Shown one piece after another: positions 30,022 through 40,500 of a stretch of 64,000 bases of DNA (its first letter is position 1; every line of letters starts with the position of its first letter). Below the pieces are notes generated by a model. It saw nothing but the letters and a program-made list of their open reading frames with translations, did no database searches and was not told the origin of the DNA. A program made the position numbers and the translations under genes. This stretch comes from Conchocele bisecta. Taxonomy: Eukaryota > Mollusca > Bivalvia > Lucinida > Thyasiridae. The stretch is from the NCBI GenBank assembly GCA_029237695.1, contig CM055271.1, forward strand, positions 32,670,462 to 32,734,461. The letters run 5' to 3'.

Positions 30022-31085
30022 CCATCCCCGAATCTGTTGACATACTATTTCAAGGTGTATGATCACGTGGTACTAATAACAACAACAAGTACTGAAACTT
30101 CTAGAATCCATTTGATTCAAAGTACGTATTCTTTTATATTGTCCTTATTACGTAACGGATTTTGATGAAATATGGAGCATCAAACGCGTATTGTTAAGCT
30201 GTATTTTCGCTAAAACTTCTGTAGTTTTTGCGAAGAATATCGATTTCCGTGTATACCGACACGGACATCGATTCTTCGCAAAAACGACATAAGTCTGTGC
30301 CGAACGCCATGGACCATCAAATGCAGCTCTTGAAGACGCGTCTGCTGCGCCATATTTCATCAAAATCCGTTGCATATTAAGGAAGATATCAAATAATACT
30401 TACTTTGCAGTGGGCGACGTTGTTGTTGTTGTTGTAACCACGTTATCATGCACCTTGTATTTTAGAGGTATAACATGCGGACTATGACGTCATATTGCTA
30501 TTGATGTACCGGTGAGTGATGTCAGATAATGGCGAAATGATAATATAAAGTTAATCCCCGAATCTGTTGACATACTATTTCAAGGTGTATGCTCACGTGG
30601 TACTAATAACAACAAGTACTGAAACTTCCAGAATCCATTTGATTCAAAGTACGTATTCTTTTATCTTGTCCTTATTACGTAACGGATTTTGATGAAATAT
30701 GGCGCATCAAACGCGTATTGTTTTTAAGCTGAATTTGGTGGTCTCTGTATTTTCGCTCAAACTTCTGTCGTTTTTGCGAAGAATCGATTTCCGTGTATAC
30801 CGACACGGAAATCGATTCTTCGCAAAAACGACATAAGTCTGTGCCGAACTCCATGGACCATCAAATGCAGCTCTTGAAGACGCGTCTACTGCGCCATATT
30901 TCATCAAAATCCGTTGCATATTAAGGAAAATATCAAATAATACTTACTTTGCAATGGGCGACGTTGTTGTTGTTGTTGTAACCACGTGATCATGCACCTT
31001 GTATTTTAGAGCTATAACATGCGGACTATGACGTCATATTGCTATTGATGTACCGGTGAGTGATGTCAGATAATGGCGAAATATA
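30022..31085. repeat. Tandem segmental duplication (about 530 bp) carrying two foldback copies
   Basis: The segments 30022-30545 and 30552-31085 share their flanks (ATCCCCGAATCTGTTGACAT at the left, TAACATGCGGACTATGACGT and GTGAGTGATGTCAGATAATG at the right) and each contains one foldback element (30051-30457 and 30581-31001). The elements have CAAGGTGTATG ends, AACAACAAC/GTTGTTGTTG tracts and the central hairpin CGATTTCCGTGTATACCGAC. The pair is a local tandem duplication after insertion, not two insertions. Confidence 0.85.
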
Positions 31086-31130
31086 GTTGAATGACATCAG
31101 GAGTTGCGGAATTTGTGTGAATGACAGACA

Positions 31131-31875
31131 CTGTAGCCGATTTCACCAAAATTGAAAAGTATACTTGTCTTGCTTAGTAAACGTTGAGGAGAACATTTCA
31201 ATTTAAGGATAAATGTTTATAATACTGAATTTGTGGGTGGCAGGTGGGAGCAATGCGATGCGTAATTTAACGATCGGGGTTCATCCTTACAGGAATTCCG
31301 ACTGGAGACCTGGCTTGGCCCTCACATACGTCTTTGGCATTTTGTATGTGACAGTTGAATCTGGTTATACCCCTTATGTAAGTATTGCGATTATTCGTAA
31401 TCCTATTTTAGAGGAAGGGGCCAAGCGACTTTGATGTGGTATGGACCTGACACCAGGTCAGGCTATTATAATTTCAGGGCTGAATATACTTTTTCTCAAT
31501 GTAAATATTCCGTTCTGATTTCGAGATCCCCCCACCCCAATGCAACAGGTTAAAGTGGGATCGAACCAGTTTTCCCGGCCTTACATGACCTTAGCTGTTG
31601 ATAGGCCGTTAAACACCAACAAACAAACAAACAAACAAACAAACAAACAAACAAACAAGCAAGCAAACAAACAAACAAACAAACAAATATTATAATTCAT
31701 TTATTACATTATGTAATAAATTCAGTATAATAATTCTGCATACTTTTAATCACCAAATATATGCAGTGGTTAGTTCTATATGAAATAATGTATTTCGGGA
31801 AAATAAATGATTACCCCCTCAATGTATACTTAGTTAGATAAGGATGCTCAGCAATTTTGGTGAAATCGGCTACAG
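31131..31875. mobile_element. TAGCC palindrome split by a SINE-like insertion
   Basis: CTGTAGCCGATTTCACC begins at 31131 and GGCTACAG ends at 31875, but the arm is interrupted after ATACTGAATTT (31232) and resumes at 31687. The interrupting sequence is listed separately. Confidence 0.8.
31233..31686 (+). mobile_element. SINE-like retroposon, copy 1, AAAC-repeat tail
   Basis: About 455 bp inserted into the TAGCC palindrome. Landmarks shared with 33848-34282 are a GGTTCATCCTTACAGGAATT region, GGACCTGACACCAGGTCAGG, TTCTGATTTCGAGATCCCCC and CCTTAGCTGTTGATAGGCCG, followed by a (CAAA)n tail of about 70 bases. Short similar words (TATAATACTGAATTT and TATAATTCATTT) lie at the two edges and may be a worn target duplication. 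A pol III promoter was not seen. Confidence 0.65.
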
Positions 31876-31997
31876 AATATGTCTGAATGACGTTCGAGAT
31901 TTGTGGATTTGCGACGTTAGGTAGTTCTGGAATTTGCGATTTGTTTGATTTACGTTATCGAGTTGTGGAAAATTCGTGAAATATGCCACATCTTTAT

Positions 31998-32416
31998 CAA
32001 GGTGTATGATCACGTGGTACTAACAACAACAACAAGTACTGAAACTTCCAGAATCCATCTGATTCAAAGTACGTATTCTTTTATATTGTCCTTATTACGT
32101 AACGGATTTTGATGAAATATGGCGCATCAAACGCGTCTTGTTAATCTGCATTTGGTGGACTCTGTATTTTCGCCCAAACTTCTGTCATTTTTGCGAAGAA
32201 CCGATTTCCGTGTCTCCGACACGGAAATCCATTCTTTGCAAAAACGACATAAGTCTGTGCCAAACTCCATGGACCACCAAATGTATCTCATGAAGATGCG
32301 TTTGCTGCGCCATTTTTCACCAAAATCCGTTGCATATTAAGGAAAATGTCAAATAATACTTACTTTGGAGTGGGCGATGTTGTTGTTGTTGTACCCACGT
32401 GCTCACGTGCAGCTTG
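31998..32416. mobile_element. Foldback element CACGTGGT, short copy
   Basis: The ends CAAGGTGTATGATCACGTGG and inverse, AACAACAAC/GTTGTTGTTG tracts and a central hairpin GATTTCCGTGTCTCCGACAC identify a copy of the family at 13185, 30051 and 30581. Confidence 0.85.
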
Positions 32417-32689
32417 ATTATATAATTTATGAGAATAACGTCAGATAGCTGTGGAATTCGTTTGTAGTTGTGAAATTTGTCATATAATTGTGGCATTTGT
32501 GTCAATGACGTTAACGAGTTGTGTGAATAACGTCAGATTGCTGTGAAATGTCCATGAATGACGTCAGATAAAACCAAGGCCCGTGTGTCTGAGCACGTTC
32601 TCAAAAGTCGTATCCGAAATCCTGCAGTTTGGTTCATAGGCACTTTGTGGTATGAACGATAAGAGCCTCTTTAAATCATACCCAATTTT

Positions 32690-33845
32690 ACTCGGATATA
32701 AATATATATATGGTACGACAATCGCCATTTTTGTCGACCCGCTTGCGGAAAGCGAGACGTAGTGATCACAATGACGTCCGTCCGTCCGTTCGAAATCTGC
32801 GTTAGAGGTTTTAAATACATTATATCTCTGCAGTCCTAAGTCACATTGACTTGAAACCTCATACATGTATGCTTATTAGTCATCATCCATATATTCATGC
32901 TGCATCCCACTCATGCGGCCCCTGTACTCCAAGGTCAAGGTCAAATGACTTTGCCAAGAAGTTTGCGTTAATTTTGTTGTCCAAATTTGCGTTAAATCTT
33001 TCACATTAGTCAGATTTTCTTGAAACTTCGTATGCTTATTGGTCATCATCCATATATTCAATATACCCCCGGCATACTTCGTATGTCGAGGGGTATATAG
33101 TTCTCGAAATTTCGTCCTTCCGGCCGTCCGTTCGTCCGTCCGTCCGTTTGTCCGTCCGTCCAAGTTTTTGGGTACCGATTATCTCTGTAACGGTAAGTCG
33201 GATTGATCTGAAACTTCATATACTTCCTTATCAGCATCCATATTTTCATTCCATACCATACCCATGTGTCCTTCATGTCCAATGTCAAGGTCAAATTACG
33301 AAATTTGCGTTAATATTTTTTTTAAATATTTACATTAAAGTTTTTATTTGTCGGTCCAGGCGGCAGCCGGCAGCCGGGGGTATACGTGAGCCCCAGCTCA
33401 CTTTCACTACTTCTGTGTCCCATTCATGCTACCCCTGTGCCCCAATGTCAAGGTAAAATTGCTTTGCGTAAAACTTTTCACATATCTCTGTAACCGTAAG
33501 TCAAATTTGCTTGAAACTTCGTATGTTTATTGTGCATCATCCATATAGATCATAGTAGGTTAGTGCACTGCATTCACGGCACTAACCTATTATTCTATTT
33601 ATCCCGTCAAAACCTACAAATAGCTTTAAGATGCAAAAAAGATAACCCCAGCCGCATCCTCAAAATCGGAGAATCGACTAGTATGACAACCGCACATATG
33701 CATACGCAGTGATTAGGTCGTATTGACAGGATATCGAAAATGTTTCACGGCACCGTGTTTCACGGCACATACGCACTGTGTTGACGGGATAAATATTCAT
33801 GCATGTATCCTATCATGCGACCCCTGTGTCCAATGTCAAGGATAA
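32690..33845. repeat. Mosaic of a degenerate tandem repeat (AAGGTCAAGGTCAA motif)
   Basis: Several diverged units share TCTCTGTAACCGTAAGTC, TTGAAACTTCATATGCTTAT, CATCATCCATATATTCAT and CCAAGGTCAAGGTCAAAT; more lie at 34330-34440 and 34560. Embedded are TCCG-rich runs (32785 and 33115-33165), a hairpin TATACCCC..GGGGTATA at 33063-33100, and at 33546-33605 a short copy of the palindromic MITE of 15961. No coding evidence. Confidence 0.65.
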
Positions 33846-33847
33846 AG

Positions 33848-34282
33848 GGGGGGGGGATGGTCGGGCGAATGAGACGGCGTAAATTAACGGTATGGGTTCC
33901 TCCTTATAGGAATCACGATTTGCCTGGTTTGGCCCTCCGGTACGTTTTTATCTTTGGATATTTAGTTACATGGGAGTTGAATTGGGTTATTGCCCATTAC
34001 AAAAGTATTAAGATTATTACTGATCCTACTGCTTTTGGGAGGGGGCCAAGTGATTCTGGTGTGGCGAGGACCTGGCATCAGATCAGGATTATTCTATATA
34101 ATTTTGTTATTATAAATATTCAGTTCTGATTCTGAGATTCCCCCCCCCCCCCCAATTGTACATGTACTTGAACATGTACTGGTAATATATGGGATTTAGT
34201 ACTAAACCCATTGACCCGTCCTTAAATGACCTTAGCTGTTGATATGCCGTTAAACCCCAACAAACAAAACAAACAAACAAGA
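33848..34282 (+). mobile_element. SINE-like retroposon, copy 2
   Basis: It shares with 31233-31686 the order GGGTTCCTCCTTATAGGAAT, GAGGACCTGGCATCAGATCA, TTCTGATTCTGAGATTCCCC, CCTTAGCTGTTGATATGCCG and an AAAC-rich tail. It is inserted in the AAGGTCAAGG mosaic. Confidence 0.65.
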
Positions 34283-34796
34283 GTAAAGGAAGTTTGCATT
34301 AATGTTTTTGTCAAAATTTGTATTAAAGTTTTCTCTGTAACCATAAGTCGGATTAGCTTGAAACTTTATATGCTTATTAGTCATCATCCATATATTCATT
34401 CTTTATCCCAGGCATGCAGCCACTGAGTTAGAAGTTCACCTTGTTTGTAAGGCAAACATGTTATTTTTTTATTTGTTTTTCAATAACTCATCAACCACTT
34501 CACCGATTTTGATAATATTTGGACACAGTGTGTGTCTATGGATGATGCTTTGTTTTGCATACTACCCACGCCCAACCGCCCAAGGTCAAGGTCACTGAGG
34601 ACTGAGGATGTTTTTTATTATCAAGCCTGCCAGCAAGGGAATTAGCTTCGTTTAACGATGCCAGTTCTTTTATTTCAATGTATCTATTGCTACATTATAT
34701 ATATCTTAACCTGAGATCACCAGATGCCTCGGCGGGCTCGACATGCAGGCGCGGCCATCTGTTTTTATTCAATCAACTGAGTGGATTATATACCTT

Positions 34797-34895
34797 GGGC
34801 CCAGCTCACTAATTTAGTAATTGTAACGCGCGCGAAGGCCGGGACCATGCTGGCATTGGAGCGTGTAACAATTACTGAATTAGTGAGCCGGGCTC
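34797..34895. repeat. Palindrome GGGCCCAGCTCACTAATT
   Basis: Arms of about 35 bp (GGGCCCAGCTCACTAATTTA and inverse) flank a GC-rich loop that contains CGCGCGAAGGCC. Confidence 0.85.
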
Positions 34896-34998
34896 AATGT
34901 ACACAGTGAATATCGTACCTTGTAGATATTTAATATCGGAGTAATATTACGCAAGAGTTAAAGAGGCTGCTATCGTTCATACCGCCGTTCTGACTATC

Positions 34999-35006
34999 GA
35001 CCCCCC

Positions 35007-35045
<39 letters not shown>

Positions 35046-35054
35046 CCCCCCCCC
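34999..35054. repeat. Long poly-C tract
   Basis: About 55 nearly uninterrupted C residues. The minus strand is G-rich enough to form quadruplexes, and the exact length in an assembly is not reliable. Confidence 0.9.
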
Positions 35055-35176
35055 ATTGCAGCAGATTAAATGCGGGATCGAATGCGATACATAATTCTAT
35101 ATATTCACTTCTACTTTTACATGTACAACTTTGCCATGTGCAGATGAAAAACAAAACAAAACAGATATAAACTTAA

Positions 35177-35676
35177 AGGTACATGCCCACGAACTGTTCT
35201 GTATAGGAATTAAATAAGTATATAATTGTGTCACTATTCCACCAGTTCTAAAGATTACGAGTCGCCGCTATACAGGTATAAATATTTAGTAATATTTATT
35301 TTAATGATAGTGACGCGCGTTGGTATCAGGCTATTTTCATATACAAATGAGGCATGGTATTTTTAATTACTTAATATACTACATGTATAAATAAAATGCG
35401 TCACCTGAAAAAATAATATTTTTGACAGATTATAAAGTATGATAATTGCACATCAAAAAATAAATACAGAGCATAAATAGTAATATCCGTTTACATTTTA
35501 AGGAAACACGGTTATCGCCCCTGGTATCAATGTTGAAAGTTACGTGTGATATAAAATGTATAATAATGCCAATCAATACGTGGGGTAATGGTGAATGAAT
35601 ATTTATTTTCCAGAAAAAATCTCAGATGATGTCACTGATAAAGAATATGTTGTGCCTACTGAGTGGGCATGTACCT
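35177..35676. mobile_element. piggyBac-like MITE, copy C (both ends and TTAA intact)
   Basis: TTAA at 35173-35176 and 35677-35680 flanks AGGTACATGCCCAC ... GTGGGCATGTACCT. It is the best-preserved copy and defines the family in this window. Confidence 0.9.
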
Positions 35677-36278
35677 TTAAATAGGATTATTTGTATTTTT
35701 TGACAGCAGTGTATATCTTTGGAACAGACACCTACTGTCTGTTTCACGAAAGCTGCCCAAATGTTACGGCTATATAAACAATTCAAAAACAATATTTGTT
35801 TCGATAATATTAAATTATAACAAAATTTAAGAATGAGCCTACTTTTTATTTCGTGAAATTTTGTCCAATATTGATTTGATTGCAAAAAAACAATTTCCAC
35901 ATGTCAAATCCCCATATTTTCACAGAGTGAAGATATCTATGGGGATTTAACATGGGATTTTTTTCTAATTTCTTAAATATTGGACCGATTTTCAAAATGT
36001 TACTTTTGTTTTCTTAGTTAGATCATTTCCAAGCTATCTAGCTAGGTTTCGGAATCAATTTCCAAAATATTTCGTTTTTTGTCTCCTCCTCCAGGTTCTC
36101 CATCTCTTTTTCCCCATGTTAAAGGTACATGCCCACTCAGTAGGCACAAAATGTTCTTTATAGGAATGAAATAAGTCTATAATTGTGTCACCATTCCACC
36201 AGTTCTAAAAATTACAAGTGCCCGCTTTACAGATATAATGATTGAGTAATAAATATTTTACTGATAGTGATGCGCGGT

Positions 36279-37255
36279 GAAACGGCGAAAACAGGACGAG
36301 GATGTTGAGATTGTTCACTTGGCATCGTGTTGCGATGACCTTGACCCCCATAACCAAACTGCAAACCAAGGTACAGGTTCGCAGTTTATCGATTTTGAAA
36401 GGGCCTTGAGTAATGCCGTGAACATTGAAAATGTAACCCCTATCGTAACTTCCCCGAACCTTGACAATGTGACCTTGTCGTCTTCCCCGGCGAACATACA
36501 TGTAACCCCATTTAATCCCATATCCAGTATATCACTTGCTAACCCCGCACAGATGAGGTGTGAGGGAGGCGAGTTGTCTATACATGTGCCAATTGCAATT
36601 AAACAGAAAATATGGCAGAACCAATTTGTGAATCTGGCCGCCTTAATGAAAGGTAGTGTAGAGCTAAATAATCTTTGCAATGGGGATGGGACCCTCCAAT
36701 TGAGCCCTGAGGGTTTTTTTGGAAACAAAGCCGATGGGTATTGGGGAAAAACTTACAACTATAGAAAAATGGACAGACGCGTTTTTGATTTTTAGCTCCA
36801 TTATATTCAAAGACATGATAAGGCAGCCGAATTATTCCAATATATGGCTGTCATACGGGAAGCGGCAATTAGACATGTCGGTTTCGCATGGAGAACATAT
36901 GATGAGCAATTTAGATTGCGTCAGGCGGTTACACCAGTTTCTTGGGCAAAGCTCAATCCAGAGCTATGGCTAAGAATTATGACTGGTAGCGTTGGTCAAT
37001 CCACATCTGCTGCTCCACAGCAAAACATGACTAAGCATAATGTGCCCAAGAAAACATATGCATGCTTTGATTTTAATAAAGGTCGGTGCCCACATTTGTC
37101 AAGTCTGCCAAAGTAATCAGCACGGACAATTTAATTGTCCGAGCGGTCCCACACTGACATATTCGTATACAAAACAGGACATAAGGGGCAGGGGGGCATT
37201 TCGGAGATTCATGGGAAGGTTTAATCGAGGGGGACGCCTATATTTCCGACGATAA
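36279..37255 (+). pseudogene. Gag-like gene of the Ngaro element
   Basis: Three successive frames give an acidic/serine-rich N-terminal part (to about 36795), a helical middle (VPIAIKQKIWQNQFVNLAAL, then FAWRTYDEQFRLRQAVTP) and a C-terminal cysteine region (ACFDFNKGRCP, then CQVCQSNQHGQFNCP) ending in an arginine/glycine tail (RGRGAFRRFMGRFNRGGR). The cysteine region is what is left of the zinc-finger pattern seen in DIRS-order Gag proteins, with part deleted at the frame change near 37105. At least two frameshifts (near 36790 and 37105) make it non-functional. Confidence 0.6.
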
Positions 37256-37280
37256 CCTGTCGTATACAAATAGTAAGTTT

Positions 37281-38867
37281 ATGTTGGCCCGTTCACCTAT
37301 TAACATTGATACGTTGGAATTAGAGCTAAAACACTATCATCATGAGGATTCAGAATATATTTTGAATGGTTTTAAGAAAGGATTTTTGTTACATTATCAT
37401 GGCCCGCGGCAGGCTTCAGAAGCCAGTAATCTAAAGTCAGCAAGAGATAATCCCGACATCGTTCAAGAAAAAAATAAAAAAGAAATTCAGGAAGGTAGAG
37501 TAGCAGGCCCATTTGACACGAGACCATTACCCAGACTCCGTATATGGTTTGGTTCCCAAAAACACGGCCGGCGATTTTCGCTTAATACATCACCTATCCC
37601 ACCCGCATGGCTCGTCTGTTAACGATTTTATAGATCCTAGCTTAAGCTCAGTCCAATACACACATTTTGACGAGGCCATTTTTATGATTCAAGACTTGGG
37701 AAAAGGTTGTAATTTGGCGAAAGCGGACATTAAATCTGCATTTCGTTAATCCTCACGATTTTGAGTAGGTAGGTTTTAAATTTGAAGGCAAATATTATTT
37801 TGATAAATGCTTACCATTTGGCTGCTCCATTAGCTGTAGCATATTTGAAAAGTTTTCAACATTTTTAGAATTCTGTGTAAAGAAGAAAGCTCAGTTACGC
37901 TGGATTATACATTATTTAGATGATTTTCTGATGGCCGGTAGAAGAAATACAAATGAGTGTGCATACCTGCTGGATGTTTTTAATCGCTGTTTACAGACAT
38001 TGGGTGTGCCTATTGCGAATGAAAAAACAGAAGGTCCTACTACTATTATTGTTTTCTTGGGTTTGGAATTAGATTCAAATGAAATGGTGGTACGAATACC
38101 AAAGGAAAAGGTAAATGATATTGTGGTAAAGATTAGGGAAATATTGGGTAAGAAAAGGGTGACATTACGCATGATGCAATCTCTGATTGGAGTGCTAAAT
38201 TTTGCTTGTTGTACCGGGGAGACCGTTTTGTAGACGGCTCGTCAATTCAATTTGTGGCCTTACCAAGCCACATCATCATATTATAATTAATAAGGGGATT
38301 AGACAGGACTTACGAATGTGGTTAAACTTTTTTGACAAATTCAACGGGGTTTCACTGTTCCATGACAGGTTTTGGGTGTCCAATTCTGATATACAGCTTT
38401 ATACAGATAGTGCAGCTGGAGTTGGTTTGGGCTTCGGAGCTTATTTTCAAGGTAGATGGATAAGTGCAGCTTGGCCAGATGATTGGTTTACAGATGGAAT
38501 TGCAGACGACATCACGGTACTGGAAATATTCCCTTTATTGGTTTTATTGCACATATGGGGCAGTGAGTTGGAAAATAAGGTTATGTTCAGATGTGACAAT
38601 ATGTCTGTAGTTTACGTAATTAATACAATGTCTTCTAAATCAGATAATATTATGACTATATTGAGGGCATTTACACTCAAATGTCTGGAGTTTAATATTG
38701 TCGTAAAGGCCACCCAAATACAGGGTAAGAATAATGTGTTATCTGATAGCTTATATCGCTTACAGATCGGACGATTTCTGGAAATGGCTCCTGGGGCAGA
38801 CCATGAACCAGCGGAGATGCCCAGCCATCTTTGGAACATATTCAGGCAGCAGCCAGAAAGCTTGTAG
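37281..38867 (+). pseudogene. Reverse transcriptase-RNase H of the Ngaro element
   Basis: RT blocks appear in order: LGKGCNLAKADIKSAFR (finger/palm entry), CLPFGCSISCSIFEKF, the polymerase motif IIHYLDDFLMAG, and VFLGLELDSNEM. RNase H follows with IQLYTDSAAGVGLGFGAYF, VLEIFPLLVLLHIWG, FRCDNMSVVYVIN and QGKNNVLSDSLYRLQ. The enzyme copies element RNA into DNA and removes the RNA strand. Breaks occur near 37620, near 37745 (stops after SAFR) and near 38220, so no complete protein can be made. The recombinase frame overlaps the end of this one. Confidence 0.82.
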
Positions 38868-39734
38868 TCGCCAATGTATCGGTCAATACTAATAAGGCAT
38901 ATAAGAATGCAATGGAGTCGTTCGCCAGTTTTTGTAGAACATATAAGCTGTCTGGTCAATGGCCAGTATCAGTTGAAAGAGTGGTTTTGTATATATCATA
39001 TTGTTTTGAGATGGGTTATGCAGCTTCTAGCATTACCTCTTATATATCTGGTATAAGTTTTTATCATAAAATTCAAAATGTGTCCGACCCCACCGATAGT
39101 TTTATGGTTAAAAAATTGCTTGAGGGTTGCCGGCGCTCGCGTAGGCAAAGGGACGTAAGAGCTCCTATTACGGAAAGTATATTGCAAAAAATTGTGGTGG
39201 CTGTAAATGTCATTTGTTTTTCTGTTTATGAGTCTGTGTTATTTAGGGTGGCCTTTACATTATTAGCCTACTTTGGATTGTTTAGAGTAGGCGAATTGGT
39301 GTTCACTACACTAAGTTACTCTGATAGGCCGTTGAGAGTCAACGATATTCAATTTGAGGGTGAGGCGTATGCACTACGAATAACCATTCGATTCTCGAAG
39401 ACAAATCAGAGGGGAAACCCAACAACATTGAGAATACCGAAATGTACAAAAAATGACATTTGCTGTGTTAGGGCTGTACATGAATTTGTCCAGATTAGGC
39501 CGAACATAGGTCATAATGGATATTTTTTGTGTCATGCAAATAACAAGAAGTCAATTTTGTGGGGTGTTATCCAGAGCTATTAAATATTTGGGTTTACCAG
39601 GTACGAACTATAAAAGCCACTCATTCAGAATCGGCCGAGCTACCACGCTGAGTTCGCAGGGCGTGAGTAGGGAAACTATTAAAATGTTGGGTAGGTGGCA
39701 GTCACGGGCATATGCGAATTACATACGTTTGTAG
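38831..39734 (+). pseudogene. Tyrosine recombinase of the Ngaro element
   Basis: An N-terminal SAM-like DNA-binding part (VNTNKAYKNAMESFASFC, then MGYAASSITSYISGISFY) precedes the catalytic domain. That domain has the first arginine in LFRVGEL, the H-x-x-R motif in HSFRIGRATTL, and the nucleophilic tyrosine region GRWQSRAYANYIRL. These are the R, H, R and Y positions of the family, which circularises and inserts element DNA without target duplication. One frameshift (about 39520-39580) separates the catalytic end from the rest; otherwise the protein is full length (about 300 residues). Confidence 0.82.
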
Positions 39735-39955
39735 CTCTATTTTATTATGGTGTGGTTGGGACATGGCACCAGATCAGGATATTATAATCTCAGGGTTTAA
39801 AATATATATGTTTTGTTAATATTGAGCTCTGATTTTGGGACTTTCCTTCATTATGTAGTTAGCACAGTTGAATATGGTATAATCCAACCCGTTGCCCATG
39901 CATTAATTGTCCTTAGCTATTGATAGCCTGCTAAACATAAATACACCATCAATCA
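39735..39955 (+). repeat. Module shared between the Ngaro element and the SINE-like repeats
   Basis: Between recombinase and hydrolase genes lie GGGACATGGCACCAGATCAG, TTGAGCTCTGATTTTGGGAC and TCCTTAGCTATTGATAGCCT. The same three blocks occur in the same order and spacing near the 3' ends of 31233-31686 and 33848-34282. Confidence 0.6.
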
Positions 39956-40500
39956 TTGCAGAGATATGGATCGTGGGAGACTCCCTAGTCAGGAATGCAG
40001 GACAAGCGGCTAAGGACAGGGGGGAGCCGGATTTGGGTGTCGGGAATGGCAGAACAGTTGTATGGATGGGGCAAGGAGGCATGAAGTGGGAGGGGTTGTT
40101 GCCTAAATTGCAATATGAAATGTTCCGGAAAATTCCTGTAATTGTGGTGATTCATTTGGGGGGAAACAATTTGGCAGAAACAAAGACATTCCCATTCATG
40201 AACAAAATTTGCGACGACTTAAAATATATTTTCTCAATACTGCCGAAGTCAATGATTGTGTGGACAGATATATTACCACGGTTAATGTGGCGGGGGGTGG
40301 ACACTATACATAACTCGCAGTTGAATGTCAAAAGGAAACGAATAAATAGAAGGGTAAGAACAGAAATATGTCAAATTGCAACGGGCAGAATTATTGCCCC
40401 TGATTTAGATACGGCTGAACGATTCCTCTGTGTTTAGAGAAAGTGATGGTACCCATCTTACGCTAAATGGTAACACATTGTTATTAGAAGCCTATACAGG
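39907..40500 (+). pseudogene. SGNH-hydrolase gene of the Ngaro element
   Basis: The frame carries block I of the SGNH/GDSL family (IWIVGDSLVRNAG, catalytic serine about residue 26), a block with VVIHLGGNNLAE (oxyanion glycine/asparagine) and WTDILPRLMW. The catalytic aspartate and histidine of block V (DGTHLTLNGNTLL, from 40445) lie in another frame just past the first stop, so one frameshift breaks the gene. Such hydrolases cleave esters. Their presence in Ngaro-group elements is known, but the function there is not established. The gene follows the recombinase, separated by the shared repeat module. Confidence 0.7.

Noticed and set aside
36205..36728. Minus-strand frames opposite the Ngaro gag region
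   Set aside because: Shadows of the plus-strand gag frame, which has the expected position and C-terminal cysteine motif.
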